Assembly (NCBI RefSeq): GCF_900176395.1
Contig: NZ_FWXL01000004.1
Coordinates: 351,974 to 415,973, forward strand
Source of the DNA: Novosphingobium sp. B1
Lineage (GTDB): Bacteria > Pseudomonadota > Alphaproteobacteria > Sphingomonadales > Sphingomonadaceae
Direction: 5' to 3'
Length of the DNA: 64,000 bases
Below are positions 43,355-53,700 of the stretch, piece by piece; position 1 is the stretch's first letter, and each line of letters opens with the position of its first letter. Position numbers and translations under genes: made by a program. The notes beneath the pieces are model-generated. The model made no database searches. It worked only from the letters and a program-made list of their open reading frames with translations, and was not told the DNA's origin.

Positions 43355-43999
43355 TCATGGCATTTTCATCTGTCCGGGGACCATGCGCAAGCGCGCATTG
43401 CCATCAAGCGTCACCGTACGTTCCTGCAAGTCGGCAGCGATGCGGTCGGCCGAGAAGGTGCCAGCCGGTATCCTGCCCTCGACGGGGCCACGGCTTTTCA
43501 GCTGTTTTGCGCCAAGGTCGATGTCGACGTTCGACGCGGTCATCCTGTAGCCGTCCGAACTCTGGAAGTTCACCGGCCCCGCGATATCGACGATTTCCTT
43601 GCCGAAATCATAATCGCCCCGGTTTGCCGTCAGCAGGGCCGGCCCCTCGTCCAGCATGATGCGGGCCGTCAACTGGTCGAGCTCGATCAGCGGGCGGGTC
43701 TTGGTCCGCTGTACGGCCGACCCGGCTGTCAGCGAGAAGTTGCGGCCATCGTCGTCCTGGCCCCGATACATCGCGCTCGACACCTGCATCCGGTCATCGA
43801 CAACCGCGACCTTGCGCCTGTCGAGCAGGAAGCTGATTTCACCACGTGGAGAAAGCGGCGCAATGATCATGATCGCCAGCAGCGCGCCAACCGCAGCCGG
43901 AAGCGCACGCGCAAGGAAATGTACCAGCCGATCGTGGAATCCGCCGGGCGCCGCAAAGCCGCGACGCTGCGTCCTGATCATGTCGGCCTGAACGGTCAT
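43355..43999 (-). CDS. lptC: LPS export protein LptC
   Basis: A 214-aa bitopic protein: a membrane helix at about 33-48 (AVGALLAIMIIAPLSP), then a periplasmic OstA-type jellyroll ending with DRIAADLQERTVTLDGNARL. It connects the LptBFG transporter to LptA. Between the RNase D-like gene and lptA, the normal alphaproteobacterial order. Confidence 0.88.
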   Translation of the reverse strand: MTVQADMIRTQRRGFAAPGGFHDRLVHFLARALPAAVGALLAIMIIAPLSPRGEISFLLDRRKVAVVDDRMQVSSAMYRGQDDDGRNFSLTAGSAVQRTKTRPLIELDQLTARIMLDEGPALLTANRGDYDFGKEIVDIAGPVNFQSSDGYRMTASNVDIDLGAKQLKSRGPVEGRIPAGTFSADRIAADLQERTVTLDGNARLRMVPGQMKMP

Positions 44000-44024
44000 T
44001 CCTTGAGCCTTGCCGCCTTGCGCC

Positions 44025-44642
44025 TTACTCGTGGCTGAAGATATCGCGCTCGGCCCACCCGGCGAGATCTAGCCGGGCGCGCATCGGCAGGAAATCGAAG
44101 CATGCCTGGGCAATCGCCGTACGGCCTTCGCGTTCCAGCCTTTCGACCAGAATCGTGTGCATGGCATGCAGGTGGCGCACGTCCGAAGCAGCATATTCCT
44201 GCTGCGCGTCGGAAAGGACCGGCCCGCCCCAGTCGCTCGACTGCTGCTGCTTGGAAATCTCCTTGCCGAGCAGCTCGCGCACCAGATCCTTCAAGCCGTG
44301 GCGATCGGTATAGGTGCGCACCAGCTTCGAGGCGATCTTGGTGCAGAATACCGGCGCTGCCACAACGCCAAGGTAATGTTCGACAGCGGCAAGATCGAAG
44401 CGAGCGAAATGGTAAAGCTTGAGGCGAGCGGGATCGGCCAGCACGGCCTTGAGGTTGGGTGCGGCAAAGTTGCTGCCAGGCGAGAAGCGGACGAGATGCT
44501 CATCACCCCTGCCATCGGAAATCTGCACCACGCACAGGCGGTCACGAGGGGTGATAAGCCCCATCGTTTCGGTGTCGACAGCAACCGGACCGGGCGCGAG
44601 CACGCCTTCCGGCAGATCTTCTTCATGCAGATAAACGGCCAT
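44025..44642 (-). CDS. rnd: RNase D-like 3'-5' exonuclease
   Basis: A 205-aa DEDDy exonuclease: ExoI motif VDTETMGL, ExoII FARFDLAAVEHY and ExoIII YAASDVRHLHAM. It lacks the HRDC domains of full RNase D (about 375 aa), so it is the short form common upstream of lptC in alphaproteobacteria. Its role in RNA end trimming is by family. Confidence 0.88.
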   Translation of the reverse strand: MAVYLHEEDLPEGVLAPGPVAVDTETMGLITPRDRLCVVQISDGRGDEHLVRFSPGSNFAAPNLKAVLADPARLKLYHFARFDLAAVEHYLGVVAAPVFCTKIASKLVRTYTDRHGLKDLVRELLGKEISKQQQSSDWGGPVLSDAQQEYAASDVRHLHAMHTILVERLEREGRTAIAQACFDFLPMRARLDLAGWAERDIFSHE

Positions 44643-44699
44643 GCCAGTCGCTTAGGCGCTCCGGCAAGGCCTCGCAAGCATTCAGTCCCGCGTCGACCG

Positions 44700-46004
44700 T
44701 CAAACCCGTCCGACGCTGCTGTATTCAAAGCCGGCAGCGCGAGCCTCGGCAGGATCATAGACGTTGCGCAGGTCGACCAGCACAGGCGCCTTCATCAGGT
44801 TCTTCACGCGAGCGAAATCGAGCGCGCGGAAGGCATCCCATTCGGTAACCAGTGCCACGGCGTCGGCGCCCTCGATCGCGGCGTAAGTGCCACTCGCCAT
44901 CGTCACGTCAGGCATGATCGAGGCGGCCGCTTCCATGCCTTCGGGATCGTAGGCAATCACCTCGGCCCCGGCATCGAGCAGCGTCTGCACGATGGCGATC
45001 GACGGTGCGTCGCGCATGTCGTCGGTGTTCGGCTTGAAGGTCAGGCCAAGCAGCGCGACGCGCTTGCCACGTGCATCGCCGCCCAGGGCCTCGATCACCT
45101 TGCGACCCATGGCGCGCTTGCGACTGTCGTTGACCTTGACCACCGCTTCTACCAGCCGCACCGGGCTGTTGAAGTCCTCTGCCGTCTTGAGCAGCGCCAG
45201 CGTGTCCTTCGGGAAGCACGAGCCGCCATAGCCAGGCCCGGCATGGAGGAACTTGGAGCCGATGCGGCCATCAAGCCCGATACCGCGCGCCACGTCCTGT
45301 ACATCGCCGCCCACCTTCTCGCACAGATCGGCCATCTCGTTGATGAAGGTGATCTTGGTGGCGAGGAAAGCGTTGGCGGCGTACTTGATCAGTTCGCTGC
45401 TGCGGCGCGAAGTGAACAGGATCGGCGCCTTGTTGAGGAACAGCGGCCGGTAGACGTCCTTCATCACGCCCTGTGCCCATTCCTCCTCGGCGCCGATCAC
45501 GATGCGGTCGGGCCGCTTGAAATCGCCGATCGCCGCGCCTTCGCGCAGGAATTCGGGGTTGGAGACAACCGCGAACTGCACATCGGTGCCGCTGTCACGG
45601 ATGATGCGCTCGACTTCGTCGCCGGTACCCACCGGCACGGTCGACTTGGTCACAACGACGGTCGGCGTCTTGATGTTGGCTGCAAGTTCCTGCGCCACGG
45701 CATAGACGTAGGTCAGATCGGCATGGCCATCGCCGCGGCGCGAAGGCGTGCCGACAGCGATGAAGACGGCCTGGGCACCTTCGATGGCGCTGGCAAGATC
45801 GGTCGAGAATGAAAGCCGTCCGGCCTTGACGTTCGCCGCGACAAGTTCGGCCAGGCCCGGCTCATAGATCGGCATGATGCCCTGATGCAGGCGCTCGATC
45901 TTGCTCTCGTCCTTGTCGATGCAGACCACGTCGTGGCCGAAATCGGCAAAACAGGCACCCGAAACAAGCCCGACATAGCCCGAGCCAACCATCGCGATCT
46001 TCAT
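44700..46004 (-). CDS. ugd: UDP-glucose 6-dehydrogenase
   Basis: A 434-aa enzyme making UDP-glucuronate for surface polysaccharide. The NAD-binding Rossmann motif is GSGYVGLVSGACFADFG at the N-terminus; the catalytic Cys lies in GPGYGGSCFPKDTLAL. The C-terminal UDP-binding domain is complete. The start ATG at 46004 (MKIAMVGSGYV) is preferred over the longer frame. Confidence 0.93.
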   Translation of the reverse strand: MKIAMVGSGYVGLVSGACFADFGHDVVCIDKDESKIERLHQGIMPIYEPGLAELVAANVKAGRLSFSTDLASAIEGAQAVFIAVGTPSRRGDGHADLTYVYAVAQELAANIKTPTVVVTKSTVPVGTGDEVERIIRDSGTDVQFAVVSNPEFLREGAAIGDFKRPDRIVIGAEEEWAQGVMKDVYRPLFLNKAPILFTSRRSSELIKYAANAFLATKITFINEMADLCEKVGGDVQDVARGIGLDGRIGSKFLHAGPGYGGSCFPKDTLALLKTAEDFNSPVRLVEAVVKVNDSRKRAMGRKVIEALGGDARGKRVALLGLTFKPNTDDMRDAPSIAIVQTLLDAGAEVIAYDPEGMEAAASIMPDVTMASGTYAAIEGADAVALVTEWDAFRALDFARVKNLMKAPVLVDLRNVYDPAEARAAGFEYSSVGRV

Positions 46005-46174
46005 TCGCTCATCATCCAAAAGTTGTGGCCGCACGCCAAAGCGCGCTCATTCGCACGTGCAGCATAGGGGAATTTACAGATGCAGCACAAGCGATCATCG
46101 CATTTGCGGGGATGGCAGGAGCTGCTGATCCTTCCAGCTTGCCCGCTCCGGCACCATCGGCCTAGATCGGCAGG

Positions 46175-46858
46175 ATGACCTTCGAGAATATTCCCTCAAG
46201 CTGGCGTGCAGTCCTCGACCCGGTGTTGCAATCGCCAGACCTGCAGCGACTCAAACAATTCCTGCGGACCGAGGAAGATGCCGGCAAGGCGATCTTTCCG
46301 CCGCGGGATCAGCGTTTTGCTGCGCTCGAGATAACAGCACCGGACGCCGTGCGCGTGGTCATCCTCGGGCAAGATCCCTATCATGGTCACGGTCAGGCTC
46401 ATGGCCTCGCGTTCTCCGTCCAGCACGGCGTCAGGATCCCGCCCAGCCTTGCTAACATCTACAAGGAGCTTGAGGCTGACCTTGGCATCCCCCGCGCACC
46501 CCATGGCAAACTGACGCACTGGGCCGAGCAGGGTGTGCTCCTGCTCAACAATGTGCTGACGGTGGAAGCGGCGAGTGCGGGATCACACCAGGGCAGGGGC
46601 TGGGAAATCCTGACCGATGCCGTGGTGCAAGCCGTCGCGGCGCGCCGGGAGCCTACGGTATTCATCCTGTGGGGCAGTCATGCCCAGAAGAAGGCCGGGC
46701 GGGTCGCCGCGCTGCAGAACGGCCCGCACCTCGTGCTGAAGGCCCAGCATCCCAGCCCGCTTTCCGCCTACAAGGGCTTCTTCGGATCGAAGCCCTTCAG
46801 CCAGGCAAACGCTTTCCTGAAGGCGCATGGACGCGGCACGATCGACTGGCGGGCCTGA
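46175..46858 (+). CDS. ung: uracil-DNA glycosylase
   Basis: A 227-aa family 1 enzyme: the water-activating loop GQDPYHGHGQAHGLAFS, uracil-binding LLLNNVLTVE and the DNA-intercalating HPSPLSAYKGFFG are all intact. It removes uracil from DNA in base-excision repair. Followed by a terminator. Confidence 0.96.
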   Translation: MTFENIPSSWRAVLDPVLQSPDLQRLKQFLRTEEDAGKAIFPPRDQRFAALEITAPDAVRVVILGQDPYHGHGQAHGLAFSVQHGVRIPPSLANIYKELEADLGIPRAPHGKLTHWAEQGVLLLNNVLTVEAASAGSHQGRGWEILTDAVVQAVAARREPTVFILWGSHAQKKAGRVAALQNGPHLVLKAQHPSPLSAYKGFFGSKPFSQANAFLKAHGRGTIDWRA

Positions 46859-46880
46859 GAGACCCGCGCTGACGCAAGAA

Positions 46881-46901
46881 GCCCCGCCGGAGCGGGGCTT
46901 T
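46881..46901 (+). terminator. bidirectional-type terminator after ung
   Basis: GCCCCGC-CGGA-GCGGGGC (46881-46898) followed by TTT, with an A/T-containing AAGAA on the other side. It lies between the converging ung and DUF3035 genes and could end both transcripts. Confidence 0.75.
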
Positions 46902-46923
46902 CGCATCTTGTTCCGGAAGCTGA

Positions 46924-47340
46924 TCAGCCCGGGATAGAGGCCGAGGCAGCCTGCCCGTCACCTTCCGGCGCGGCGAGGATATCGCGCACGACCTGGCCCT
47001 TGGCCACGGTCTGCGTGGCCGGATCGCCCACGGTCGAGCGGATCGAGGCTGCTGCCGTGCCGGAACGGTTGATCGCGTCCGTCTCGACGCTGGAACGCGC
47101 CGAAGGACCGCCAAACAGCGTTTCAAGCGTCTGCTTGCCGATTTCCGAATCCTGCGGACGCGGCGCACCGGGGTTCGGCGGCGTCAGCGCGAAATCTGGC
47201 GGTACCACCAGCGGCGCGGCGCGGGTCACGGCCATTTCATCGGGGCGGTCACGATTGAGCAGCGAACCGCCGCCACCGCAGGCCGACAGAAGAGTCGCCG
47301 CCGAGACGACAAGGGCAAGGGCGGCAGCTTTACGCATCAT
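46924..47340 (-). CDS. DUF3035-family lipoprotein
   Basis: A 138-aa protein: signal peptide MMRKAAALALVVSAATLLSA with lipobox Cys 22 and a glycine stretch, then the conserved segment RAAPLVVPPDFALTPPNPGA typical of DUF3035. It overlaps the lspA stop by 4 bp, and LspA would process it. The role, possibly at the outer membrane, is not established. Confidence 0.82.
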   Translation of the reverse strand: MMRKAAALALVVSAATLLSACGGGGSLLNRDRPDEMAVTRAAPLVVPPDFALTPPNPGAPRPQDSEIGKQTLETLFGGPSARSSVETDAINRSGTAAASIRSTVGDPATQTVAKGQVVRDILAAPEGDGQAASASIPG

Positions 47341-47855
47341 GCATTCTCCGTGGCGGTATGGTCGCCGCTATCGTGTGGCTTTTCGCGCGATTTGAACGAG
47401 CGGGCAAGCAGTATCAGGACGCCGAACGTGATCGCCACGTCGGCCAGATTGAAGATCGCGAAAGGCCGCCATTCGCCGATGTGCAGATCGGCGTAGTCGA
47501 TCACGTAGCCGAGCCGGATGCGATCATAGATGTTGCCGAGCGCGCCGCCGAGGACAAGGCCCAGCGCGAGCAGATCGCCGCGCACGGATTCGCGCAGCAT
47601 CCACACCGCCACGCCGATCGCGATGATCCCGGTGACGACAATCAGGCCATAGCGCATTTCCAGCGAGGTCGCCGTGAACATGCCGAACGAGACGCCGTAG
47701 TTCTCGGCATAACGCAAGTCGAACATCGGGATCAGATCGATCACCCCGCGTTCGCGAAGCATGAGTGGCCCGACCATGATCGCCTTCACGATCCGATCCA
47801 GCGCCGCCACCAGCAGCGCGAGACCGAAGCCTGCCATGCGCGGACGGGTTAGCAT
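47337..47855 (-). CDS. lspA: lipoprotein signal peptidase
   Basis: A 172-aa membrane protein with four helices. The catalytic aspartates are in GNIYDRIRLGYVIDY and FNLADVAIT. The start at 47855 overlaps the ileS stop (ATGA); the longer frame is a shadow. Cleaves prolipoprotein signal peptides. Confidence 0.93.
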   Translation of the reverse strand: MLTRPRMAGFGLALLVAALDRIVKAIMVGPLMLRERGVIDLIPMFDLRYAENYGVSFGMFTATSLEMRYGLIVVTGIIAIGVAVWMLRESVRGDLLALGLVLGGALGNIYDRIRLGYVIDYADLHIGEWRPFAIFNLADVAITFGVLILLARSFKSREKPHDSGDHTATENA

Positions 47856-50644
47856 CAGGCGACAGCGCCAGCGTCGATGGCCGCCACAACCTCGTCGCAG
47901 CGATTGCACAGCGCACCGTCTTCCGTGACTTCCGGAAGCAGGCGCCAGCAACGGCCGCACTTGTGGTCGGTGGAACGGGTGACGGTCACCTCACTGCCCT
48001 GCCCGCGATTTACTGTCGCGGTGATGAACAGCTCGGCAAGGTCAGCCTCGGGCGCGCCTTCGGGGACCGTGACGTCCGCCTCGAGGCCCGAACCCAGCAC
48101 CTTTTCGCGGCGCAGCGGTTCGATCGCTTCGTTCACTGTCTGACGCAGGGTGCGCAGTTCGTTCCAATGCGCTTCATCCACCGAAACCCCAGGCACTTCC
48201 GGCCATTCCAGCAGATGCACGCTGTCGCTGCCCGGATAGCGCGACTGCCACACTTCCTCAGCCGTGAAGACCAGCACCGGCGCGCCATAGCGGACCAGCG
48301 CGTGGAACAGCGTGTCGAGCACGGTGCGATAGGCGCGGCGCTTCGGGTCCGAAGGCGCGTCGCAGTACAGGCTGTCCTTGCGGATATCGAAGAAGAACGC
48401 TGACAGGTCCTCATTGCAGAAGTCGGTCAGCGCGCGGACATAGGTGTTGTAGTCAAAGTCCTCGACAGCCTGCTTCAGCGTCGCATCCAGCTTGCCGAGC
48501 AGGCCGATCATGTACTGCTCAAGCTCGGGCATCTCCGCCACAGGCAGCCGCTCGTCCTCGCTGAACCCGTCCAGCGCGCCCAGCAGATAGCGATAGGTGT
48601 TGCGCAGCTTGCGGTACTGGTCGGCAACGCCCTGCAGGATTTCCTTGCCGATGCGGTGGTCCTCGGTGAAGTCGACCGAGAGTGCCCAGAGCCGCAGGAT
48701 ATCCGCGCCGTAATCGCGCATCAGGTCGATGGGGCTGATCGTGTTGCCCAGGGACTTGGACATCTTCATGCCCTTCTGGTCCATGGTGAAGCCGTGCGTC
48801 AGCACCGCGTCATAAGGCGCACGACCGCGCGTGGCGCAGCTTTCCAGCAGCGACGACTGGAACCAGCCGCGATGCTGGTCCGAACCTTCGAGATAGAGGT
48901 TGGCGGGCCACTGCAAGTCAGGCCAACGCCCCGATTCCAGCACGAAGGCATGGGTGGAGCCGGAATCGAACCACACGTCCAAGATGTCGGTGACGCGCTC
49001 GTAATCCTCGAGCTGGTAGTTCGCGCCGAGATACTCCTGCGCGCGTTCCTCGTCCCACGCATCCACGCCCTCGGCCATGACCGCCGCGACGATGCGCGCG
49101 TTGACTTCAGGATCGTTGAGGTACTGCCCGGTCTTGCGATCGACGAACAGCGTGATCGGCACACCCCATGCGCGCTGGCGCGAAAGCACCCAGTCCGGAC
49201 GGCCTTCAACCATCGCACCGATGCGGTTGCGGCCCTTCTCGGGCACGAAGAGGGTGTCGGCGATGGCCTTGGTGGCCTTCTCGCGCAGCGTGCCACCCTC
49301 GGCCTCGCGGTCCATCGGCACGAACCACTGCGGCGTGCAGCGATAGATCACCTTGGCCTTCGAACGCCACGAATGCGGATAGGAATGCTTGTAATCGGCC
49401 GACGCCGCAAGCAAGCCGCCCGCCGCACGCAGGTCTTCGCAGATCGGACCATCGGGCGCGTTGAACTTGGGATTGATGACCGAGCCTTGTCCGCCAAGCC
49501 AGCCCCAGTCCTCACGATACTTGCCATCGCCCTGCACCGCGAAGACCGGCTCGATTCCGTGCGCCTTGCACAGCGCAAAGTCGTCCTCGCCATGATCGGG
49601 CGCCATGTGGACGAGGCCAGTGCCGCTGTCGGTCGTGACGAAATCGCCGGGGAGCATCGGGCGCGGGTTGGCGAAGAATCCGCCAAGTTTGTGCATTGGG
49701 TGGCGGCAGATGGTTCCGGCGAGGTCGGAGCCTCCGTAGATCGTTACATTACTCGCGCCACTTTCAGGCGCGCCAGTTCCATTTTCGTTGGCGCCCGTGC
49801 GCACGGACAGGGCGTAACAAAGATCTTCCGCAACAAGATATCGCCGGTCGCCATAATGAACCAAGACGTAATCGATGTCCGGCCCATAGGCCAAAGCCTG
49901 GTTAACCGGGATCGTCCAAGGCGTCGTCGTCCAGATCACCGCGTAAGCGCCGACCAGTTCTTCGATCGGCGATTCCACGATCTCGAACGCCACGTCGATC
50001 TGGGTCGACACGATATCCTCGTACTCGACCTCGGCCTCGGCCAGCGCGGTCTTTTCGACGGGCGACCACATCACCGGCTTGGCCCCGCGATAGAGCTGGC
50101 CGCTTTCGGCAAACTTCAGCAGTTCGCGCACGATGGTGCCTTCGGCCTGACTGTCCATCGTCAGATAGGGGTTGTCCCAATCGCCATTGATGCCAAGGCG
50201 CTTCAGCTGCTCGCGCTGCACGTCGACCCACTTCTGGGCATAGGCGCGGCATTCGGCGCGGAATTCCTTTGGGGGAACCTCGTCCTTGTTCTTCTTCTTC
50301 TTGCGGTACTCTTCCTCGACCTTCCATTCGATCGGCAGGCCGTGGCAGTCCCAGCCGGGTACATAGGGCGCGTCCTTGCCCAGCAGCGTCTGGGTGCGGC
50401 AGACCATGTCCTTGAGGATGTGGTTCAGCGCATGGCCGATGTGCATGTCGCCATTGGCATAGGGCGGGCCGTCATGCAGGATGAACTTCTCGCGGCCTGC
50501 ACGCGCCTCGCGAACCTTCCGGTAAATGCCCTCGTCCTGCCAGCGCTGCAGGATCACCGGCTCCTTCTGGGGGAGGCCAGCCTTCATCGGGAAATCGGTC
50601 TTCGGCAGGAAGACGGTCGGGCGGTAGTCTCGCGGTTCAGTCAT
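47855..50644 (-). CDS. ileS: isoleucyl-tRNA synthetase
   Basis: A 929-aa class I synthetase. HIGH motif in DMHIGHALNHI, KMSKS in KGMKMSKSLGN, a large CP1 editing domain (about 190-400) and a C-terminal zinc finger CGRCWRLLPEV with CNRCDEV. It is the bacterial long type with the C-terminal Zn domain. Overlaps lspA; ribF lies 44 bp upstream. Confidence 0.97.
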   Translation of the reverse strand: MTEPRDYRPTVFLPKTDFPMKAGLPQKEPVILQRWQDEGIYRKVREARAGREKFILHDGPPYANGDMHIGHALNHILKDMVCRTQTLLGKDAPYVPGWDCHGLPIEWKVEEEYRKKKKNKDEVPPKEFRAECRAYAQKWVDVQREQLKRLGINGDWDNPYLTMDSQAEGTIVRELLKFAESGQLYRGAKPVMWSPVEKTALAEAEVEYEDIVSTQIDVAFEIVESPIEELVGAYAVIWTTTPWTIPVNQALAYGPDIDYVLVHYGDRRYLVAEDLCYALSVRTGANENGTGAPESGASNVTIYGGSDLAGTICRHPMHKLGGFFANPRPMLPGDFVTTDSGTGLVHMAPDHGEDDFALCKAHGIEPVFAVQGDGKYREDWGWLGGQGSVINPKFNAPDGPICEDLRAAGGLLAASADYKHSYPHSWRSKAKVIYRCTPQWFVPMDREAEGGTLREKATKAIADTLFVPEKGRNRIGAMVEGRPDWVLSRQRAWGVPITLFVDRKTGQYLNDPEVNARIVAAVMAEGVDAWDEERAQEYLGANYQLEDYERVTDILDVWFDSGSTHAFVLESGRWPDLQWPANLYLEGSDQHRGWFQSSLLESCATRGRAPYDAVLTHGFTMDQKGMKMSKSLGNTISPIDLMRDYGADILRLWALSVDFTEDHRIGKEILQGVADQYRKLRNTYRYLLGALDGFSEDERLPVAEMPELEQYMIGLLGKLDATLKQAVEDFDYNTYVRALTDFCNEDLSAFFFDIRKDSLYCDAPSDPKRRAYRTVLDTLFHALVRYGAPVLVFTAEEVWQSRYPGSDSVHLLEWPEVPGVSVDEAHWNELRTLRQTVNEAIEPLRREKVLGSGLEADVTVPEGAPEADLAELFITATVNRGQGSEVTVTRSTDHKCGRCWRLLPEVTEDGALCNRCDEVVAAIDAGAVA

Positions 50645-50688
50645 GACCGGCGGGCACTAGAGCAATTGCGCGCGTTGGGGAAGTGCCG

Positions 50689-51612
50689 CTAAGCCAGCAG
50701 ACGCCGGGCCTCGTCGCAATCCCGCTCCATCTGCGCCACCAGCGCATCGAGGCCATCGAACTTTGCTTCGGGCCGGAGGAAGTGGTGGAAGGCCACCTCG
50801 ATTTCCTGCCCGTAAAGATCACCGGCAAAATCGAAGAAGTGCGGTTCGAGCAGTTCCTTCGGCGGATCGAAGGTAGGCCGGATACCGAGGTTCGCCGCAC
50901 CTTTGAGCAAGCGCCCGTCAGACAGCCGCCCGGTTACCGCATAAATCCCATAGCGCGGGCGCAGGTACATGCCGATGTCGAGGTTCGCGGTGGGAAAGTT
51001 GATGGTGCGGCCCAGCTTGTCGCCATGCTGCACGATGCCCCGGATCGCGAAGGGCCGCGTGAGCAGCTTCGTCGCCGTCTCGCAGTCGCCCGATTTCAGC
51101 GCATCGCGAATGCGGCTGGATGAGACCACCTCGCCCTCCAGCGTGACCGGCCCGACCGCGCGCGCCGACAGGCCAAAGCGCGGCCCCTGCTCGCGCAGCA
51201 CTTGCGCATTGCCGCTGCGGCCCTTGCCGAAGGTGAAGTCCTCTCCGGTAACGACGCCGACCGCGCCAAGGTGCCCGACCAGACCCGCCTCGATCCATTC
51301 GAGCGCGGTCATCCCGGCAACGTCCGCGCCGAAGTGGATCACCAGCATGGCATCGGCCCCCGCCGCGCCGAACAGCTCCTGCCGCTGATCGAGCGTGGTC
51401 AGCCGGAACGGCTCGGCATCGGGCTTGAAGTGCCGCACCGGATGCGGATCGAAGGTGGCGACGATGGCCGGACGGCCTTCGGCCCTGGCCCAGCGGATCG
51501 CTTCGCCGACCACCGCCTGGTGGCCGAGATGGAACCCGTCAAAATTGCCCAGCGCGACGATCCCGCCGCGCATCGCTTCCGGAACCGGCTGCAGGCTGTC
51601 GAGACGGATCAT
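50689..51612 (-). CDS. ribF: bifunctional riboflavin kinase/FAD synthetase
   Basis: A 307-aa enzyme. The N-terminal FAD synthetase has GNFDGFHLGHQAVV and the kinase half has GKLGRTINFPTANL-like residues (KLGRTINFPTANLDIG) and the C-terminal KFDGLDALVAQM. Makes FMN and FAD. Its start overlaps the folA stop by 4 bp. Confidence 0.95.
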   Translation of the reverse strand: MIRLDSLQPVPEAMRGGIVALGNFDGFHLGHQAVVGEAIRWARAEGRPAIVATFDPHPVRHFKPDAEPFRLTTLDQRQELFGAAGADAMLVIHFGADVAGMTALEWIEAGLVGHLGAVGVVTGEDFTFGKGRSGNAQVLREQGPRFGLSARAVGPVTLEGEVVSSSRIRDALKSGDCETATKLLTRPFAIRGIVQHGDKLGRTINFPTANLDIGMYLRPRYGIYAVTGRLSDGRLLKGAANLGIRPTFDPPKELLEPHFFDFAGDLYGQEIEVAFHHFLRPEAKFDGLDALVAQMERDCDEARRLLA

Positions 51613-52118
51613 GCGGAAACCGCTCCGCCGGCCCTGGCGTAAGTGACGAAATCGAAAGCGGGCCTGCCAGACTCAGCCTGATGCACTTCGCGCGATACCT
51701 CTGTCCACTCCGGTCCCAGCGGTTCCACCACGGTGTCGCCCTCGAACGCTCCGTGTACTTCGGTCAGTTCAACGCGTTCGGCAAGGGGCCTGAACAGGCG
51801 GTAGATTTCCGCTCCGCCCACCACGGCGACTTCGCCAGCGCCTGCAAGGTCGAGCGCCTGCTCGACGCTCGTCGCCACTTCTGCGCCCTCGGCAGCCCAC
51901 GCAGCATCGCGCGTCAGCACGATATGGCGGCGGCCCGGCAGCAATCCGGGCAGGCTTTCGAAGGTCTTGCGCCCCATGACCATAGGCTTGTTCATGGTCA
52001 GCGCCTTGAACCGCTTGAGGTCGGCCGGCAGGCGCCATGGCAGCGCATTGTCCTTGCCGATCACGCCGTTGTCGGCGCGGGCATAGATCAGGAAAAGTCC
52101 GGGGCAAACCCCGCTCAC
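51609..52118 (-). CDS. folA: dihydrofolate reductase
   Basis: A 169-aa enzyme. FLIYARADNGVIGKDNALPW, MVMGRKTFESLPGLLPGR and VVGGAEIYRLF are the standard DHFR blocks. It starts at a GTG at 52118 that overlaps the purK stop (GTGA); the first ATG in frame upstream lies inside purK. Reduces dihydrofolate for one-carbon metabolism. Confidence 0.92.
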   Translation of the reverse strand: MSGVCPGLFLIYARADNGVIGKDNALPWRLPADLKRFKALTMNKPMVMGRKTFESLPGLLPGRRHIVLTRDAAWAAEGAEVATSVEQALDLAGAGEVAVVGGAEIYRLFRPLAERVELTEVHGAFEGDTVVEPLGPEWTEVSREVHQAESGRPAFDFVTYARAGGAVSA

Positions 52119-53172
52119 AGCACCAGCCGGGTAACGTGACCCATCTTGCGTCCGGGCCGCACTGCCGCCTTGCCATAGAGGTGCAGGTGGTTGGCCGGGT
52201 CGGAAAGGATCGCAGGCCAATCGTGCGCATTGTCGCCGATCAGGTTGTCCATGACCACGCCCTTGGCCGCAAGCGCGGTCGATCCCAGCGGCAGGGCGCA
52301 GATCGCGCGCACGTGGTTCTCGAACTGGCTGGTGAGCGCGCCCTCGATGGTCCAGTGCCCGGAATTGTGCACGCGCGGCGCCATCTCGTTGAATACCGGG
52401 CCGTCCGCCGTCGCGAAGAATTCCAGCGTCAGCACGCCGACATAGTCCAGCGCATCGGCCACTTTCGCCGCCAGCGCCCGTGCCTCTTCAACCTGCGCGA
52501 CAATCACAGGCGAGGCCGGCACGGTCGAGCGATCGAGAATGCCGCCCTTGTGCACGTTCTCGGCGCTGTCCCAGAACCGCACTTCGCCCGCTTCGGTGCG
52601 CACTAGGATCACCGAAAACTCGGCCTCGAAGGTAACGAAACCCTCGTAGATCAGCGGTTTGCCGGGAAGCTCCACGGCATCGGCATCGGACGGCGTCATG
52701 ATCCGCCACTGACCCTTGCCGTCATAGCCATCGCGCCGCGTCTTGAGGATGCCGGGCGCGCCGATGCTGGCCACCGCCGCGCGCAGGTCCTCCATCGAAT
52801 CGACCGTGGCCCACGGAGCGGGCCGGCCGCCCAATACTTCGACGAACGACTTCTCGTTCACCCGGTCCTGCGCCACTTCCAGCGCCTTGGCGGGCGGGTG
52901 CAGTGGCGCATGGGCAGTCACGGCCGCAAGCGGCGCAGCGGCGACATTCTCGAACTCATAGGTAACGACAGCGCATTGCGCAGCAAAGGCCGCGAGTGCC
53001 GCTTCGTCGTCGTAGGCGCCTTGCGTAAATGCAGCGCAAACGTCGGCAGCGATCGAATCCGCTTCGGGAGCGTAGATGTGACAGCGATAGCCAAGGTTTG
53101 CCGCCGCCAGCGCGATCATCCGGCCAAGCTGGCCGCCACCAAGGATGCCGATCGTCTCGCCAGGAGCAATCA

Positions 53173-53173
<1 letters not shown>
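52115..53173 (-). CDS. purK: 5-(carboxyamino)imidazole ribonucleotide synthase
   Basis: A 352-aa ATP-grasp enzyme: IGILGGGQLGRMIALAAANL at the N-terminus and the end of the grasp domain FNEMAPRVHNSGHWTIEGA. Forms N5-CAIR from AIR, which PurE then rearranges. Start overlaps the purE stop. Confidence 0.95.
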
Positions 53174-53670
<497 letters not shown>

Positions 53671-53700
53671 CTCCCGCCCCCTTCAGTCTTGCCCGAGCGC

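Noticed and set aside
48656..50692. Long plus-strand open frame (678 codons)
   Set aside because: Complement of ileS; no domain and shadow-type composition.
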